This document shows positions 1 through 7,202 of a DNA stretch of 13,158 nucleotides, piece by piece. The DNA is taken from assembly GCA_030626085.1 (NCBI GenBank), contig DAOUPQ010000033.1:1-13158 (forward strand), in the 5' to 3' direction. This stretch comes from Flavobacteriia bacterium (GTDB lineage Bacteria > Bacteroidota > Bacteroidia > Flavobacteriales > Flavobacteriaceae). The translations under genes and the position numbers were made by a program. Below the pieces are notes generated by a model. It was not told the origin of the DNA, made no database searches, and saw only the letters and a program-made list of their open reading frames with translations. Numbering within the stretch: the first letter of the stretch is position 1; each line of letters opens with the position of its first letter.

Positions 1-1057
1 ATTTAACCCGTTGATCACCTTCGGGTAACATGTCTGTTATAAAAATATCGATAAAACCATCATTATTAATATCTCCCATATCTATTCCCATGGCAGAGAG
101 AGATAAATGTGATGTCCAATTTTTAACTTCTTCAGAAAACGTACCATCTTGATTATTAATGTATAAATAATCACGTTCATAAAAATCATTAGAAACATAT
201 ATATCAGGATAAAGATCGCCATTTATATCACTTATCATCACTCCTAAACCAAATCCTATAAGGCTGCCATAGATTCCTGCTTCTTCACTAACATCAACAA
301 ATATATCTCCATCATTTCGTAACAGCATATCGCCAACTCCTCTAAAAATATTAGGAACATCTTTCCAATCCTCAGCTCTAATTTCTCTTTGCTTAGCATA
401 GGCTAAACTGGTTACAGGGATGTTGCTATTATTGAGAATATAGGCATCCAGATCACCGTCTTTATCATAATCAAAAAAAGTTGCGTGCGTTGTAAAACCG
501 GTTTTAGACAGATTATATTCTTCGGCCTTTTCAGTAAAAGTAAGGTCTCCGTTATTTATATATAGATCATTGTCATGATTATTACCTTCTAAATTTCCTG
601 CATTGCTTACATAAATATCCAATAAACCATCCTGATTGATATCTACCATAGTTACTCCCGTTGACCAAGGTTTACTACCTGAAACTCCAGCAGATTCGGA
701 AATATCTTTAAACTTAAGGTTACCTTTATTTAAATAGAGTTTATTGGGCCCTATGTTGGCTGTCATATAAATATCAGGAAGTCCATCATTATTAACATCA
801 CCAATGGCAACACCACCACCATTATAAAAATTTCTGTATTTAAAGATGTTGAATTTTTTTTGGTTTACAACTTCATTAATAAAATCAACACCGGTCTCTT
901 TTGAACTAAGTAGGGTAAACAATGTTTCAACATTATCTATTGTTTTTAGTTCTTCTTCTTTTTTTGATTCACAAGAGAAAACTAATATTGCGCTTATCAG
1001 AATTATTGCTAATCCTTTAAAATTTTTAAATATCATTGCAGTATTATTATTCATCAT
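1..1057 (-). CDS. FG-GAP/VCBS-repeat surface lipoprotein, 3' end cut off by window edge
   Basis: I translated this by hand from the reverse complement: 352 codons are open from ATG at 1057 to the left edge. Residues 9-29 form a lipoprotein signal peptide with lipobox LVFSC (Cys29), followed by the acidic/lysine run ESKKEEE, which resembles the Bacteroidota surface-export signal. Calcium-binding FG-GAP/VCBS repeats follow, each with a DxNxDGxxD-type loop: about residues 87-95 (DVNNDGLPD), 139-147 (DINQDGLLD), 196-204 (DYDKDGDLD), 277-285 (variant DINGDLYPD) and 329-337 (DINNDGFID). Full-length relatives run to roughly 1,100 residues and often end in an ASPIC/UnbV domain, so about two thirds lies outside the window. 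The family forms beta-propellers and often sits beside SusC/SusD pairs; its molecular role is not settled. The ATG at 1057 overlaps the tail of the decayed upstream paralogue by 11 nt. ATG at 1054 and 1036 are alternative starts. Confidence 0.88.
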   Translation of the reverse strand, partial: MMNNNTAMIFKNFKGLAIILISAILVFSCESKKEEELKTIDNVETLFTLLSSKETGVDFINEVVNQKKFNIFKYRNFYNGGGVAIGDVNNDGLPDIYMTANIGPNKLYLNKGNLKFKDISESAGVSGSKPWSTGVTMVDINQDGLLDIYVSNAGNLEGNNHDNDLYINNGDLTFTEKAEEYNLSKTGFTTHATFFDYDKDGDLDAYILNNSNIPVTSLAYAKQREIRAEDWKDVPNIFRGVGDMLLRNDGDIFVDVSEEAGIYGSLIGFGLGVMISDINGDLYPDIYVSNDFYERDYLYINNQDGTFSEEVKNWTSHLSLSAMGIDMGDINNDGFIDIFITDMLPEGDQRVK

Positions 1058-1597
1058 ATTTTAAAAAAACCGGAGTATTATTATTTATAGATATTATAAA
1101 GTACTCTGTTCCGTTTATTGATAGTTTTTTAATATTTCTGGCCTGAACAGAAATATTAAAAGATTGATTTTTTTTAATGTAAAAAATCCTTTTTGATCAT
1201 TGATTAGTTAAGTGCCATGAAAAGCATCTAATCTACCAAATTGCGTACTAATTTCAATATCATTTCCGGCAATTAATATATCCTTAAAACCATCTTTATC
1301 AAAATCAAATGCTTTAACTACAGATGCAAGCTTATCCTGAACCTGATTATCGGTGAAGTATAGATCAATTAAGCCATCATTATTAAAATCTCCGGCAGCA
1401 ATTCCAGCTCCATTATAATAATAGAGATAAGAAAGTATATTTAAAGAAGGAGTTGGTGCTAATTTGTTGTTAAATTGAATTCTTGTATCATTTTTTAATT
1501 CAAATAATTTATCATTATCATTACAGGAATTTAAAATAAATATAATAATTAAAATATATATAATTTTATGTGGAATGAATAATTCTAAAATATCCAT
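1047..1597 (-). pseudogene. Decayed FG-GAP/VCBS lipoprotein gene (internal deletion, stop, frameshift)
   Basis: The open part (1597-1208) encodes 129 residues: a lipoprotein signal peptide (NSC, Cys25), then YNGAGIAAGDFNNDGLIDLY, which parallels FYNGGGVAIGDVNNDGLPD of the gene downstream. Directly after NQVQDKL, where the paralogue continues into its first repeat (KLYLNKG), the text jumps to ASVVKAFDFDKDGFKD, which resembles the C-terminal part of this family. That implies an in-frame deletion of most of the gene near 1330. TAA at 1208-1210 ends the frame after AFHGT, but the same frame continues past it as LINDQKGFFTLKK. After a run of eight A (minus strand, 1168-1175) the reading moves to another frame and gives a plausible C-terminus, SFNISVQARNIKKLSING... 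ending in FLKYDE and TAA at 1047-1049. Restoring one A joins the two frames. The remnant is therefore N-terminus plus C-terminus of one large gene, in tandem with its intact paralogue. An assembly artefact is possible. Confidence 0.75.
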
Positions 1598-1639
1598 ATT
1601 AATTTAATAAAGTTTTTTCATTGCTTAAAAATAAATAAA

Positions 1640-1668
1640 AAAAGGCTAACTATTGCAGTTAGCCTTTT
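1640..1668. terminator. Orphan hairpin terminator, stronger in the minus direction
   Basis: An 11-bp perfect stem, AAAAGGCTAAC (1640-1650) and GTTAGCCTTTT (1658-1668), encloses a 7-nt loop. Read leftward on the minus strand it is followed by a run of seven T (1643-1637) and more T-rich DNA, the form of an intrinsic terminator. On the plus strand the tail is TTTT followed by alternating TA. No gene visible in the window ends here: the kinase gene starts to the right at 1841 and the VCBS remnant starts to the left at 1597. It could be left over from a lost gene, or be a leader terminator for the VCBS operon. Confidence 0.65.
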
Positions 1669-1713
1669 ATATATATATACTGAACTTATTAATTAACTAT
1701 TATTAATCGAGGC

Positions 1714-1728
1714 TAAAGTAATACTTTA
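1714..1728. promoter_or_regulatory. 15-bp palindrome, possible operator
   Basis: TAAAGTA, one central A, then TACTTTA: two perfect 7-bp arms. It sits between the orphan hairpin and the 20-bp tandem repeat, in the 243-bp gap between the divergent VCBS and two-component transcription units. The minus strand over it also reads TACTTTAG, one mismatch from the -7 consensus TAnnTTTG, but no TTG lies at proper spacing. AT-rich DNA gives such palindromes by chance fairly often, so regulatory function is a guess. Confidence 0.25.
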
Positions 1729-1754
1729 CTTACTTAATAATTACCAATGATAAT

Positions 1755-1794
1755 TTAAAAAGATTAATAAAAAGTTAAAAAGATTAATAAAAAG
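1755..1794. repeat. Perfect 20-bp tandem direct repeat (two copies) upstream of the kinase gene
   Basis: TTAAAAAGATTAATAAAAAG occurs at 1755-1774 and again, without a gap or mismatch, at 1775-1794. The second copy ends 46 bp before the kinase start codon and 21 bp before the candidate -7 element. A 20-bp period is about two helical turns, which would place two protein sites on the same DNA face. OmpR-type regulators usually bind direct repeats, so autoregulation by the adjacent response regulator is a reasonable but untested idea. Confidence 0.6.
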
Positions 1795-1815
1795 AAAAAA
1801 TTCTGTTGTATATAG

Positions 1816-1823
1816 TAAATTTG
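1816..1823 (+). promoter_or_regulatory. Candidate Bacteroidota -7 promoter element for the kinase/regulator pair
   Basis: TAAATTTG matches the Bacteroidota sigma-A -7 consensus TAnnTTTG exactly and lies 17 bp before the kinase ATG, which would give a very short leader. The expected -33 TTG is not present at normal spacing; the A-rich tandem repeat occupies that place instead. The same 8-mer occurs upstream of the AraC gene on the other strand. Confidence 0.4.
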
Positions 1824-1840
1824 GTCGATATTAGTACATT

Positions 1841-3115
1841 ATGAAAGGGAAAAACTATTATATAATAATTTTTATTATATCAATTATTGGACTGATCATT
1901 GTGCAATATCAATATTTACGTGTTGGACTGAATTTAGCTAAAGTACAGTTTAATCAAAAAATGGGATTTGCCGTCAATGAGATCAAAGACGGACTACAAC
2001 AACCTAACGAATTGACATTTTTAGTAGGAAAAGCTATTACCAGTGATGATTCTTTTTTCAAATTAAGTATAGACAGTGTTCAGGATGCTTCAAGTTACTT
2101 TCTCAATGATTTTCTAAAAGATAAATTATTACACCAAGGAATAAAAACCGATTTTACTTATACCCTTTATACTAGAGATACAATTAACTATTTAAAATCT
2201 CCAATAAGCTTTGATGCAGATGATGAACTATTAGAATATCCAATAGTTCTTGAAGGTTATTTACCAGAGTTAATTGATAAAAAATTGATCTTGGAGATGC
2301 AATTTAAAAATTTAAATAAATACTTTTTATCTCAGCTAAATGGACTAACAATACCGAGTATATTATTTTTAATAGCCATAACGTTTATTGTTATTTGGGT
2401 TTTAAAATCGTTTTATGGACAAAAAAAATTAATAACAATTACAAATGAGTTTATTAATAATCTAACACACGAATTAAAAACTCCTGTGTTTTCTATTGGT
2501 GTAGCTTCAAAAATATTACAGGAAAAAACCAATAATGAAAATAAAGAATTGGTAAATTTGATAAGAAATCAAGTCGAAAAACTTAAAATTCAAATAGATA
2601 AAGTTTTAGAACTAGCAAGTATTGAAGGGAAAAAATCTTATATTAAAAAATATATCATTGACTTTAAGCCTTCAATTATAGATATCATTGGAGAGTTTGA
2701 ACAAATAGCAAAGTTAGAAGACATTAATTTTATTAGTGAAACTAGGGGAGATAAGTATATTTTGAATTGTGATCCTTATCATTTAGAGAAAGCTACACTC
2801 AGTCTATTAGAAAATGCAAAAAAATATTCTAAAGGAAAAATAAAAATCATATTTTTGGTATATAAATCAAATAATAAATTAATTATAAGTGTAAAAGATA
2901 ACGGTATAGGAATTTCTGAGGAGAATAAAAAGAAGATCTTTGATAAATTTTACAGAATATCTTCCGGTGATATCCACGATGTTAAAGGTTATGGTTTAGG
3001 ATTAAATTATGTAAAAAGAATTATAAAATTCCATAAAGGAAAAATAAATGTAAAAAGTTCAATTGGTCATGGATCAGAATTTATTATTTCTTTACCATTA
3101 GAAAAAAATGCATAA
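1841..3115 (+). CDS. Membrane sensor histidine kinase
   Basis: This is a 424-residue inner-membrane kinase that would autophosphorylate and pass the phosphate to the response regulator encoded next to it. A first membrane helix lies at about 6-24, an extracytoplasmic sensor region of some 145 residues follows with no motif I recognise, and a second helix lies at about 171-188. The HisKA domain starts near 200 with the H-box HELKTP (phospho-acceptor His210). The HATPase_c domain contains the N-box LLENAKKYS (Asn325), the G1 box DNGIGIS (353-359), the F-box IFDKFYR (366-372) and the G2 box GYGLGL (383-388). No HAMP, PAS or receiver domain is evident. All catalytic motifs are present, so it should be active. 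The stop codon overlaps the regulator start by 8 nt, indicating translational coupling. The sensed signal cannot be inferred from sequence. The layout resembles RprX-type kinases, but I would not name it. Confidence 0.93.
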   Translation: MKGKNYYIIIFIISIIGLIIVQYQYLRVGLNLAKVQFNQKMGFAVNEIKDGLQQPNELTFLVGKAITSDDSFFKLSIDSVQDASSYFLNDFLKDKLLHQGIKTDFTYTLYTRDTINYLKSPISFDADDELLEYPIVLEGYLPELIDKKLILEMQFKNLNKYFLSQLNGLTIPSILFLIAITFIVIWVLKSFYGQKKLITITNEFINNLTHELKTPVFSIGVASKILQEKTNNENKELVNLIRNQVEKLKIQIDKVLELASIEGKKSYIKKYIIDFKPSIIDIIGEFEQIAKLEDINFISETRGDKYILNCDPYHLEKATLSLLENAKKYSKGKIKIIFLVYKSNNKLIISVKDNGIGISEENKKKIFDKFYRISSGDIHDVKGYGLGLNYVKRIIKFHKGKINVKSSIGHGSEFIISLPLEKNA

Positions 3116-3815
3116 AAACAAAAAAATATTATTAGTAGAAGATGATGAATCATTGGGATATTTACTTACGGAATATCTAAAAATGAAAGATTTTGATATT
3201 GTTTGGAAGAAAAATGGTACTACAGCATTAGATACTTTGCAACATGATTATTTTGACTTGATAATCTTAGATGTGATGATGCCTGAAATGGATGGTTTTA
3301 CCTTAGCAAAAAGGATCAAACAGCAGCATGACGAAACACCTTTTATATTTTTAACAGCACGTTCAATGAAAATTGATGTTTTAAAAGGATTTTCTCTAGG
3401 AGCAGTTGATTATTTAAAAAAACCAATTGATGAAGAAGAATTGGTAGTAAGATTAAATACTTTATTAAACACCTTATCAACTAAAAAAGTTTCTTCAGGC
3501 ATTGAAAAAAAAGAATATGTTATAGGTGATTATATTTTTAAAAATGACAATTTACAATTAGTATATAAAAATGAAGTTTTTCAATTGACAAATCGCGAAA
3601 ACAAATTATTATATCTCTTGGTTTCAAAACAAAATGAATTATGTACACATAAAGAGATATTGAATAGTATTTGGGCTAAGAATGATTTTTTTAGCAAAAA
3701 AAGTCTAAATGTCTTTATATCTCGTTTGAGAAAATATCTAAATAATGATCCCTCCATTAAAATAGATAATATACACAATCAGGGTTTTATATTAAAAGTT
3801 GAAGAAAAAAAATAA
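3108..3815 (+). CDS. OmpR/PhoB-family response regulator
   Basis: This 235-residue DNA-binding regulator is the partner of the overlapping histidine kinase. The receiver domain (about 5-120) has the acidic pocket E11-D12-D13, phospho-acceptor Asp55 in LIILDVMMPEMDG, conserved Thr83 in FLTAR and Lys105 in YLKKP. A linker of about 15 residues leads to a winged-helix domain (about 135-232) of the Trans_Reg_C type, with the recognition-helix region around KKSLNVFISRLRKYL. The length is normal for the family and no key residue is missing. The ATG at 3108 lies inside the kinase reading frame. The gene converges on the AraC gene, leaving only 28 bp between the two stop codons. Its targets are unknown; the 20-bp tandem repeat upstream of the pair is a candidate autoregulatory site. 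Confidence 0.94.
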   Translation: MHKNKKILLVEDDESLGYLLTEYLKMKDFDIVWKKNGTTALDTLQHDYFDLIILDVMMPEMDGFTLAKRIKQQHDETPFIFLTARSMKIDVLKGFSLGAVDYLKKPIDEEELVVRLNTLLNTLSTKKVSSGIEKKEYVIGDYIFKNDNLQLVYKNEVFQLTNRENKLLYLLVSKQNELCTHKEILNSIWAKNDFFSKKSLNVFISRLRKYLNNDPSIKIDNIHNQGFILKVEEKK

Positions 3816-3843
3816 AGAATACTTTTTCGTTAAGAGATCTTCT

Positions 3844-4767
3844 TTATACATCAGAGGGAATAAATTGATTGGGTGTAAGTTGTTTTTCCCAATTAAAATT
3901 GTTTGACTGCATTAAATTTTGCCTGTATTGTTTAGGTGTAAAAGCTTTATTTTTTTTAAATAATCTATTAAAATTAGCAATATTATTGAAACCGGATTTA
4001 TAAGCAATTTCACTAATTGAATAATTGGAGTTTATCAAAAGTTTAGAAGCATATCCAAGTCTCAAATCAACAACAAACTGAGTAAAACTCTTATTAGTAC
4101 TTTTTTTAAAGAAATGCCCAAAAGCAGAAGTGCTCATATTAGATTCAAGAGCCAATTCAGTAATTCTTAAATTAGGGTCATTAAAATGAGTTAGAATATA
4201 TGTAAACATCTTATTAATCCTATCACCTTTTTCATCAACCTTGATAGAGATGAATCCCACACTGGCTAAATAATTTTTATCTTCCGAAATTGAAAGTATA
4301 TGCAGTATTTTAAGAAATTCAATAACTGCTTCAAATCCTTTAATTGTAATGAGGTTTTGAATTTTTAAAGCTATGATCCTAAAAGTCTTATCAGTAAATT
4401 TTAATCCCCTTTGAGAATCTTTTAAAAGGGTTTTTATTGATAAAAACTCCTTTTTTGATAATATTGATTGATTAAAAAGTTCTTTTGAAAACTGAATGGT
4501 AATGACATGCGCATTATTTCTTTTTTCAGGAAGTACATCATCTTCATCCCATTTATGATATATTCCAGGACCGATTAAGACAAGATCATTTGAGCTGTAT
4601 TTTTCAACAGAATCTCCAATAATTCTATTCCCGGAACTATCCAATACCAATGTAAGTTCATAAGCAGAATGGTAGTGAATAGGGTAATCAAAACCTATTT
4701 TTTCAGAATTAATAATGACGAAAACATCATTTTGAGTTAAAGGAGTTATTTCTTTATAAACTTTCAT
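3844..4767 (-). CDS. AraC-family transcriptional regulator with cupin-type N-terminal domain
   Basis: This is a 307-residue cytoplasmic regulator. The N-terminal part (about 14-100) looks like a cupin ligand-binding domain: FDYPIHYHSAYELTLV carries the clustered histidines and Glu usual in AraC_binding domains, and LIGPGIYHKW matches its second motif. A helical linker follows (about 125-180). The C-terminal AraC DNA-binding domain (about 183-285) has both helix-turn-helix units: ITELALESNMSTSAFGHFFK and ISEIAYKSGFNNIANFNRLF, ending in the family signature TPKQYR. There is no membrane segment, so this is not a hybrid two-component system. It is transcribed away from the sugar-transport operon across a 232-bp gap, the usual arrangement for a local sugar-responsive regulator. 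I infer that it senses an imported sugar and controls the operon, and possibly itself. Confidence 0.92.
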   Translation of the reverse strand: MKVYKEITPLTQNDVFVIINSEKIGFDYPIHYHSAYELTLVLDSSGNRIIGDSVEKYSSNDLVLIGPGIYHKWDEDDVLPEKRNNAHVITIQFSKELFNQSILSKKEFLSIKTLLKDSQRGLKFTDKTFRIIALKIQNLITIKGFEAVIEFLKILHILSISEDKNYLASVGFISIKVDEKGDRINKMFTYILTHFNDPNLRITELALESNMSTSAFGHFFKKSTNKSFTQFVVDLRLGYASKLLINSNYSISEIAYKSGFNNIANFNRLFKKNKAFTPKQYRQNLMQSNNFNWEKQLTPNQFIPSDV

Positions 4768-4999
4768 AAATTATATGAATATAAAAAATTATAATAGCCT
4801 AAAAGTACTATTTATTGATGAAAATCAGGCAAATTTATCATATAATATATATAAAAATTCATAATAGTATAAAGTTTTAACCGAATTACATTAGTTTATA
4901 TATATATATTAGAGGTAAATTGCACTAACAATTATTTTATATATTGTAATTGTTTGAGTAGTTTAATTTGTTATCCATATTTTAATTGTAAATTTTAAG
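4768..4999. promoter_or_regulatory. Divergent control region between the AraC gene and the transport/GH130 operon
   Basis: This 232-bp, very AT-rich gap holds no ORF. For the AraC gene, minus-strand 4837-4830 reads TAAATTTG, an exact match to TAnnTTTG, about 62 nt before its start codon; no clear -33 TTG is seen. For the plus-strand operon the best candidate is TTG at 4944-4946, then 17 bp, then TAATTTG at 4964-4970, a near match one base short of the consensus, about 29 nt before the ATG at 5000. ATAATAG occurs twice (4791-4797 and 4861-4867) and AATAG-N10-CTATT forms a weak inverted repeat at 4793-4812. These could be AraC sites but may be chance in such DNA. Confidence 0.45.
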
Positions 5000-6277
5000 A
5001 TGAAACATATTTATATACTTTTTCTTGTATTATTTATTGGATGCAATTCTTCAAAAGATGAAAAGGACAATACACTTTTGTTTTGGTCATCAAACAATAG
5101 AGGTGAAATTGAATTTACAGAATATTTTGTAGGGCAATGGAACAAAAAGAAAGAAACTAAAGTTAGATTTCAACCCATTCCCGAAGGGCAATCGAGTGAA
5201 GAAGTAATTTTGGCTTCGGTTGTTGGAAAAACTACACCCGATATTTATGCAAATATGTGGCAAGGAAGTGTAGAAATGTATGCAAAGGCAGGAGTTTTAG
5301 TACCCTTAGATACTTTAGAAGGTTTTACTGAATTTATAAAAGCCAGATGCACAAAAAAAGTGTTGAAAGAAATTACTTCCTCTGATGGTCATATATATCA
5401 AGTACCCTGGAAAATAAATCCAATCATGACTATTTATAACAAAAGATTAATGAGTGATTTTGGATTATCCAAATTACCAAGTACTTATGATGAGTATTTT
5501 AAAGCCGGGGAGAAAATTAAGGCTGATAAGAATAATGATGGATATGTAGATCAATGGGTTGGTTATACAGCAGTAAAAGTAATATGGTACGAAAGGCTTA
5601 TGAATTTTTATCCTTTATACATTGCAGCTTCTGATGGAGGTGCATTAATTAAAGATAATAAAGCAGCATTTAATAATGAACATGCCATTGGTGTTTTCCG
5701 TTTTCTACAAAAATTATATCAAAAAGAATATTATTCTAAAGAAAGATTGACTGCAGGGCAAGATAGATTTATCACTGAAGATATATTTACTAAATGGATA
5801 GGTCCCTGGGAAATAAGACATGTAGATAAATTTAAACAACGGGATGATTTTGAAATTGCTTTTTATCCTGTGCAGGTTCCAAAAGGTCATAAAGGTCCGG
5901 TATATACTTATTCAGATCCAAAAAACATTGTAGTTTTTAATACGTGTAAACAACCTCAAAAAGCATGGAATTTTATAAAAACACTTATAGATAAAGAAGG
6001 GGATAAAAAATTGTTAGAAATTACGACACAATTACCCAACAGAAAGAATTTAGAAATGGATAGCATATTTAAAGAATATTTTGAATCTCATCCAAAAATG
6101 AAAACCTTTGCTAAACAGGCAAACTATCTAAAAGGAGTTGATAATAGTGAGGTAATAGTAGAAGTTTTTGATATAATATCTCAAGAATATGAAGCTTGTG
6201 TTGTCTATAATAAAAAAACGCCCGAAAAAGCAATTGAAGATGCTGAAAAAGCCGTAAACAACTTATTAAAGAACTGA
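5000..6277 (+). CDS. Sugar ABC transporter substrate-binding lipoprotein (CUT1 family)
   Basis: This 425-residue protein would capture an oligosaccharide in the periplasm and deliver it to the two permeases encoded next. The N-terminus MKHIYILFLVLFIGC is a lipoprotein signal with Cys15 as the lipidated residue, unlike the soluble binding proteins of most Gram-negative bacteria. The mature part has family-1 extracellular solute-binding features: LLFWSSN as the first strand, TTPDIYANMWQGSVEMYAKAG followed by LVPLD, then VPWKINPIMTIYNKRLM and a hinge segment. DKNNDGYVD (176-184) is a DxNxDGxxD loop of the sort seen in CUT1 binding proteins, possibly binding calcium. Tryptophans and tyrosines such as WYER (196-199) and WIGPWE are likely sugar-stacking residues. 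It is the first gene of the operon, 40 bp before the first permease. Homology alone does not tell the ligand; the GH130 genes downstream suggest a beta-mannoside. Confidence 0.92.
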   Translation: MKHIYILFLVLFIGCNSSKDEKDNTLLFWSSNNRGEIEFTEYFVGQWNKKKETKVRFQPIPEGQSSEEVILASVVGKTTPDIYANMWQGSVEMYAKAGVLVPLDTLEGFTEFIKARCTKKVLKEITSSDGHIYQVPWKINPIMTIYNKRLMSDFGLSKLPSTYDEYFKAGEKIKADKNNDGYVDQWVGYTAVKVIWYERLMNFYPLYIAASDGGALIKDNKAAFNNEHAIGVFRFLQKLYQKEYYSKERLTAGQDRFITEDIFTKWIGPWEIRHVDKFKQRDDFEIAFYPVQVPKGHKGPVYTYSDPKNIVVFNTCKQPQKAWNFIKTLIDKEGDKKLLEITTQLPNRKNLEMDSIFKEYFESHPKMKTFAKQANYLKGVDNSEVIVEVFDIISQEYEACVVYNKKTPEKAIEDAEKAVNNLLKN

Positions 6278-6317
6278 CAATGTTATTTAAAAATTTAAAT
6301 TTTATAATAATAGAATA

Positions 6318-7175
6318 ATGAAAAAAAAGTGGCTTCCATATCTATTGGTATCTCCCTATATCATACATTTTATTGTATTTGTAGCGTTTCCGGTACTATT
6401 TTCTTTAGTACTTACTTTTCATGAATGGAATATAATTTCTCCAATGAAATTTAAAGGTTTTAGCAATTATATTAAAATGTTCAATGACCGTATGTTTTGG
6501 AAGTCTATAACCAATACATTTATGTTTTTAATTATTCATATTCCATTACAAATTGTTGTTTCGTTGGCTTTAGCAGAATTTTTAAATCAAAATATAAAAT
6601 TAAAAGGGTTTTTTAGAGCCGCATTTTTTTTACCGGTAATCGTTTCCGGAGTTGTCGTTACAATATTATGGCAACAACTTTTTGGATTTGATTCTGGTTT
6701 ATTTAATAGGATGTTAGTGTCTGTTGGTTTGAGTAAAGTAGGATGGCTAACCGATCCGAATATTGCAATGGGATCTATAGCAATTATGGCAACCTGGAAG
6801 AATGTAGGACTTTATGTTATTTTGTTTTTAGTAGGCTTACAAACAGTTCCTACTCATTATTATGAAGCGGCATCAATAGAAGGAGCAAGTCACTGGCAAA
6901 AATTTAGAAAGATAACACTACCTATGATCAATCCAACGATATTTATGGTTGTGATCTTATCAACTATAGGAGGTTTTTCTTTGTTTATTGAACCATATAT
7001 TATGACAGGAGGTGGACCTTTAAGCAGTACCATGTCATCCGTTTTGTATATCTATAAACAAGCATTTCAATATTTCCATATGGGCTATTCAGTTACCTTA
7101 GGATTTTTCTTTGCGATGTTAATTTTGGGTGTTGTAGTTATTCAAAAGAAATATATTGAGCAAGGAGATGATTAA
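6318..7175 (+). CDS. CUT1 sugar ABC transporter permease, MalF/UgpA type
   Basis: This 285-residue inner-membrane subunit has about six membrane helices: near 10-32, 66-86, 101-122, 150-174, 205-225 and 258-277. The binding-protein-dependent transport motif (EAA loop) that docks on the ATPase is at 183-202: EAASIEGASHWQKF followed by RKITLP. The segment YIMTGGGPLSST (227-238) is typical of MalF/UgpA-type proteins. The length matches UgpA/LacF rather than the longer enteric MalF, which has an additional periplasmic domain. It should pair with the MalG-like permease encoded 27 bp downstream to form the channel. The ATG at 6318 is followed directly by a lysine-rich stretch and the first helix, which fits the positive-inside rule. 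Confidence 0.95.
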   Translation: MKKKWLPYLLVSPYIIHFIVFVAFPVLFSLVLTFHEWNIISPMKFKGFSNYIKMFNDRMFWKSITNTFMFLIIHIPLQIVVSLALAEFLNQNIKLKGFFRAAFFLPVIVSGVVVTILWQQLFGFDSGLFNRMLVSVGLSKVGWLTDPNIAMGSIAIMATWKNVGLYVILFLVGLQTVPTHYYEAASIEGASHWQKFRKITLPMINPTIFMVVILSTIGGFSLFIEPYIMTGGGPLSSTMSSVLYIYKQAFQYFHMGYSVTLGFFFAMLILGVVVIQKKYIEQGDD

Positions 7176-7202
7176 TTATAAATTCAGTAAAAGGCAAATG
7201 TA

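Noticed and set aside
846..1064. 72-codon plus-strand ORF
   Set aside because: It is antisense to the signal peptide and first part of the VCBS lipoprotein gene, which has clear motifs; the plus-strand translation has no recognisable feature.
3812..3847. Inverted repeat ATAAAGAA / TTCTTTAT across the stop codons of the response regulator and AraC genes
   Set aside because: The stem is only 8 AT-rich base pairs with a 20-nt loop and no proper T-run, so it is too weak to call a terminator.
4897..4909. Alternating TA tract (another at about 1668-1679)
   Set aside because: This is simple sequence expected in very AT-rich intergenic DNA; no further structure links it to a function.
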